From NCBI GenBank assembly GCA_032622095.1, contig CP136065.1, positions 59,389,094 through 59,453,093 on the forward strand: 64,000 bases of DNA, read 5' to 3'. Both the position numbers and the translations under genes were made by a program. This stretch comes from Siphonodentalium dalli (Eukaryota > Mollusca > Scaphopoda > Gadilida > Siphonodentaliidae). A model generated the notes under the pieces. It saw nothing but the letters and a program-made list of their open reading frames with translations. It ran no database searches and had not been told where the DNA came from. Below are positions 59,943-64,000 of the stretch, in pieces. Every line of letters begins with the position of its first letter. Positions within the stretch are counted from its first letter, which is position 1.

Positions 59943-60797
59943 AGTTAAAATGAACCTTGTGATTAGATGCGCTTGTTTGATTCAAGATAAACAGATGTCT
60001 ACATTTAAACCCTACGTCTACAAATGTGTTATGAATTGAAGCCATGTGAAATCTCAATGTGAGCTAAATCTGTAGACCCATGTAGTAATATATCCACATC
60101 TAAGCTTTTGGGTAAATCCGCAAAAACAATTCTGACAATGGACTAAAAAGTGTTCCACAGTTCAAGCTCTCCACCATCGCAGAATGAACTGATATTCGAG
60201 TGATTGCAGAACATAATTATCATATTTAGTGTAAACATATTTATTTCTCTAAATCATGCACATGAATTAACAAAACTATGTATTATATAAAGACAATTAT
60301 TTTAGAGAATGGGATTTGGCAGAAAGTATGTCGCTTATATTAGCCATTTCCCCATCTTTGGCATTCACATGTGGTGTCTTTATTGCTTTTTCATAATGTT
60401 CTTTTCCCAGTTAGATTTATATTTTATGTTAATTTTTTCTTACTTATTATCAATGTCAGCCATCAGGGGCATAGACTGTCAAACAGTGACCTATAATAAT
60501 GAGTCACTGTTGGGCAGTCCATGCATCAGATGGCCCCACTCCACCAGTTTCCAATAATCGTAGCGAAATTAACATTTAAAGATCAAAACGACAAGAGTGA
60601 TGCATCTTATATACTTATTACGAGCAACGCTAGATGTTCATGCCAGAGAACCGAAATATGAGATATTTTTCTTGTTTTCTAAATTATACTGTATATTTGG
60701 TCACTTCGATGTGTGTGTTTTTACACGTTCACCTTGTTGCATGTATAGACAGGAATTTGTATTTATTTATTTATTCAGAGGGCGACTTAGGGAAAGT
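59943..60797. other. Upstream region, nothing recognised
   Basis: AT-rich. A small hairpin CAAACAGTGACC / GAGTCACTGTTG lies near 60480-60515. The hydrophobic 82-codon frame at 60309-60557 is probably chance. Confidence 0.4.
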
Positions 60798-61108
60798 TCA
60801 ATTTGAGAAACGTTTAGACAACAACATACATTTTTGAACCCTCAGGAAACAATCTTCCGGTTCGCGGTTTCCATGTAGCATTGTTGCTATGCCTGGTCGT
60901 GTTATTAACCCGACGAAGCACCTATTTCGTTCAATAGAGAATCTGCGACAATAAAACAGAAAATGTTCTGCTGTTTCTTCGGCACCACATATGCATAAAG
61001 GTTTATCTCTCAAATGTTTGCTTTGAAGATAATGATTTATATTACTGCATTTCAGCCTTATTCGACAATGGTATATCTGGCTTGCTCTCGTATATGCGAA
61101 TTCCAGAT
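60798..61108 (-). pseudogene. LINE polymerase C-terminal zinc-knuckle relic
   Basis: The minus-strand frame is open from about 61108 to a stop at 60798. It reads RIRLKCSNINHYLQSKHLRD, KPLCICGAEETAEHFLFYC, RRFSIERNRCF. The CxC...H...C pattern after a short arginine-rich RIRLxCSxxNxxL helix is typical of the extreme C-terminus of CR1/Jockey-type LINE proteins. Stops in all frames lie just upstream, so only the last ~100 residues remain. Confidence 0.72.
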
Positions 61109-61398
61109 ATTATCATATTTAAGGTTACTACAGTTCATTCGCAATCGACAGTGATAAACTTTACTTGGTCTGGTGTAAGCAGTATATCGATAAGACGATA
61201 GTAATTGCGATCGCTGGTAAGAAATCTCTTAAAATCTGAGACCGATTCAATCTTTTTGCCTCCAGTGGAAGACTGCTTCATAATAATTACTGTTTCTGAT
61301 AGAAAGGACCTTATCACGTGGAAACATATTTGTCTGTAACCTCTCAACTGGGATTGCAGAGTGTGGTCGCTCGTTCAACCTCTCGTCTGGGTTTCTGG

Positions 61399-61552
61399 TG
61401 TTTGTATTGAGTGTTTGTATTGAGTGTTTGTATTGAGTGTTTGTTTTGAGTGTTTGTATTGAGTGTTTGTTTTGAGTGTTTGTATTGAGTGTTTGTATTG
61501 AGTGTTTGTATTGAGTGTTTGTATTGGGTGTTTGAAATTGAGTGTTTGTTTT
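61399..61552 (+). repeat. 13-bp minisatellite (GTGTTTGTATTGA)n
   Basis: About twelve units of GTGTTTGTATTGA with TTTTGA variants. The unit is not a multiple of three, so it gives the same peptide in all frames (NTQYKHSIQTL on the minus strand). Confidence 0.9.
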
Positions 61553-63247
61553 GTTTGAACCTGCCAATGCAGCTTGGAGACATTCTATGGAGACTTTACC
61601 GGCAACACTTTCCCCAGGTTCCATATAATCTATACTATATATTTCTACTACAACTTCTCATCTGGTCTTCTATAACATATAAATGGTTTCCTCTGCATGA
61701 TATCCTTATTGACTAGGTACTCGGGGTTTCTAAAATATGTTAACATTTTGTGTGGTATTCTAGAGTATTTAAAGATGGTATAACTCATCCCGGTACTGCT
61801 TGTATAGATTCGTGGGCATAAACTAACAACTTTAAGCAGATTGAGTCAGAAAAGGCAGTCAATATTCAACACAAGATTATATAACTACCTCTTTCCCCAA
61901 TTCGGTCAGAATTTGTTTTTGGAGCAATGTATGTTTTAAATTTGAAAATCTATCCGAGGCTGTTAAAAGAACTTTTAAATGAGATATTTTTGACACTTGA
62001 TCTCTCTTTCATGTTTTGGGGGAATAATACCACAAGCATATGTAAACATGCCTTCAAAGCACTTGTTTTTGTTGTTGGGAGTCGTGTCGGGGACAGATAA
62101 AGCACTTGTTTTTGTTGTTGGGGGTGGTGTCGGGGACAGATAAAGCATAAAGCACTTGTTTTTGTTGTTGGGAGTGGTGTCGGGGACAGATAAAGCATTT
62201 TTAAACAGACTCTTTGGTTCTGACTCCTATACCAGGTGAGCAAATTATTATGCCAGTGCATCGATTATACGCCAGAGGTTTCGCATTCACATATGGATAT
62301 AACTATTCGAAGATGTTTCAATGACGTTCTGATGTGTATTTTCCAATCGAGCATCTATCACGACCAATGTCTGCCATATCTCTGACTGGCGGAGAATTTG
62401 TCTTGTATATCACAGGTGGCTTTTATACCAATAAGTACACACGGTCCCTCAGTCTCACACTTGTCACCCATCGATCTGTAATTCCATTATCAATTCGGTT
62501 CTACCAAGAACAGAACTGTCAACCGGAAACGACTCACACAACCTAAAAGCTTGTTGTCGAGTCTCTTTCATATTATTAATGTTAATATTTGTTTTGTCTT
62601 GTAATATATAATGACTGATATGGAATAAATACTGTTTACACCAACATAACTGAACAACACTTCCAAGTACGATAATCAAAAGACTTCCCCCGAGTGCAAT
62701 TGTACCAGCTCTCAGTACAGTGCCCTTGTGTTTGTGTCGCAGTAAGGACACACCTAGCCAAGAGCCAGACGGAAAGCATAATGTCTACTAATTATTTTGT
62801 TTACACAAAGCTAACAGCAACAATAAATGCAATGCTATTATTATCATTATTTGTCTCTTTATTCAAAAACCGCCCAGGGGGGCACTGAATTGGTCGTCGA
62901 CCCGTGGTTCAGCCTGTTCTCCTCTACCATATATCTCAATATGACACTATTTGAGCAATATATTTACCGTGGTAATGTGTTTTCACTGTGGCTCGCGCCA
63001 TTCAACCGAATAACTGGTATAAGTTAAACATGGGCGTACTTCAGAACCAAATAAGTCCAGTATGAACCATTGTGAAGATTTAGGTTCAATATGAACATAT
63101 TTTCATGCGAATATGTTCTATAATAGTTTTGGGTACTGATTAAGCTATTAAGTATTTTGTTACCCAGGTTCGTCATATCTCGTCTTGTTGGGTGAGTTGA
63201 ATGTTGTTTGGTTCAGTAAATTTGAGACACCGATTGACAGACATTTA
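61553..63247. other. Upstream region, nothing firm
   Basis: Between the minisatellites I find no exon. A minus-strand frame at 62464-62751 has a hydrophobic stretch (GTIALGGSLLIIVLGSVVQL) without a start context or signal-peptide layout that I could join to E1. Confidence 0.35.
62057..62198 (+). repeat. ~42-50-bp unit in three copies
   Basis: AAGCACTTGTTTTTGTTGTT then GTGTCGGGGACAGATAAAGC, three times, the last after an extra AAGCATAA. Confidence 0.88.
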
Positions 63248-63414
63248 AAACAATCTCATGGCGGGAGCAGCGCTGGTGCAGTATTAAATATACTATAGTC
63301 CTATATGGAGCCTCACACACGTAAGAGAGTGCACTGGCTTACACGATCACGGTGAATATTGTTTGGCCAATGTATTCTCTTATTTATTCAGGAAGCTCCA
63401 GTCATAAAAGGGTT
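63248..63414. mobile_element. piggyBac-like MITE, CATGGCGGGAG family, short
   Basis: CAATCTCATGGCGGGAGCAG at left is degraded; AGCTCCAGTCATAAAAGGGTTAA at right is clear. The hairpins are reduced. Confidence 0.65.
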
Positions 63415-63645
63415 AAAAGATATTTATTGAATTTTACCGATCGCTGCTGGTCAATGACACCATTGTCTGAAAGATCGAACCAAGCGACAATTAAATCAAA
63501 GCAACTAGACGAGAGTTACCACACTCGGTAACAAGATACCAGTTTCAGCTACCCTGGGTAACAAAATATATGTGTGTTTAGCGGGATAGCTTAGTACACA
63601 AGACATAGAATAACGACCAATTCAGCCAGAGTACCGACGTGTTAC

Positions 63646-63780
63646 TTAACCCTTTCAGTGCCAAGTCCGATTTTTATATCAACCCATATTTCCTTGATCA
63701 TTTTTCAAATTTATTGATTATAGGAAATATGGGTTGATACAAAGATCCGACTTGGCACTGAAAGCCAGTGAAAGGGTTAA
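63646..63780. mobile_element. 135-bp piggyBac-like MITE, TTAACCCTTTCAGTGCCAAG
   Basis: TTAACCCTTTCAGTGCCAAG and CCAGTGAAAGGGTTAA ends; the arms CCCATATTTCCT / AGGAAATATGGG complete the foldback. The right arm has an extra GCCAGTG. A third sequence family with the same first ten bases, TTAACCCTTT. Confidence 0.83.
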
Positions 63781-64000
63781 TTATTCTGACATATGCTTAT
63801 CAGTTGTCATATCAATCGACGGCCTAGCTCAACCCGGTTTAGGGAAGCTATACCTGAGATGACGCATCCGTATTTTCTTGACCGCTTTGTCTATAAGGTG
63901 AGCGTGTCGGCTTGGTGTTATCATGTCACAATTGACGACGATTATTATAAACGTGCGCTGTTCCTGATAATAGGGGACGTACCAATAACAATTCTACCAG
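63781..64000 (+). other. Open frame running off the right edge, unidentified
   Basis: A plus-strand frame from an ATG at about 63795 stays open to the edge (about 68 codons), with EAIPEMTHPYFLDRFVYKVS and YYKRALFLIIGDVPITILP. AAGGTGAGC inside could be a donor. I do not recognise it; chance is possible. Confidence 0.2.

Noticed and set aside
61247-61624. Repetitive NTQYKHSIQTL protein frame
   Set aside because: A 13-bp minisatellite reads the same in every frame, so the long open frame is expected by chance.

Overview
This is intron-rich, AT-rich animal DNA. No prokaryotic gene organisation is visible. I can assemble one host gene, on the minus strand: a receptor guanylate cyclase (natriuretic-peptide-receptor / Gyc type). 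Thirteen exons run right to left from 48245 to 1766. They code for 580 residues, and every splice phase agrees from exon to exon. The gene is open at both ends. The signal peptide and first ligand-binding residues should lie beyond exon E1, to the right, probably outside the window. The end of the kinase-homology domain, the dimerisation helix and the cyclase domain should lie to the left of position 1766. The order of domains is ligand-binding domain (E1-E7), single membrane helix (E8), kinase-homology domain (E9-E13). The host is probably a marine invertebrate, perhaps a mollusc or other lophotrochozoan, but the sequence does not prove this.

The introns (about 1-10.6 kb) are filled with mobile DNA, mostly short non-autonomous DNA transposons. 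These include: several TTAA-flanked piggyBac-like families whose ends read TTAACCCTTT or TTAAAGGGGTAC; a palindromic mariner-like family with TA target sites and CAGTAATGCCC ends; hAT elements with exact 8-bp target duplications; and a 4.1-kb Mutator-like element with about 100-bp inverted ends and a 9-bp target duplication, itself inserted in a hAT element. There are also tRNA-derived SINEs, two dead LINE reverse-transcriptase tails, a GC-rich possible transposon ORF broken by a frame change, and several minisatellites and microsatellites.

The most unusual pattern concerns the gene's splice donors. At four of the thirteen exons (E2, E7, E8, E11) the last 14-45 exon bases, together with the 5' splice donor and some intron, are repeated in tandem just inside the following intron. 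The unit is 51-76 bp and there are 3 to 13 donor copies. No array carries a splice acceptor. One array was later split by a hAT element.

A second pattern is a double-hairpin module (core TGCATTCTCTTATATATGCG) that sits inside at least three element families with unrelated ends. E12 ends in a GC donor, and E12 is bracketed by two inverted copies of a roughly 490-bp element.

The region right of exon E1 (48.2-64 kb) holds no coding exon that I can defend; it is elements, relics and plain AT-rich sequence.
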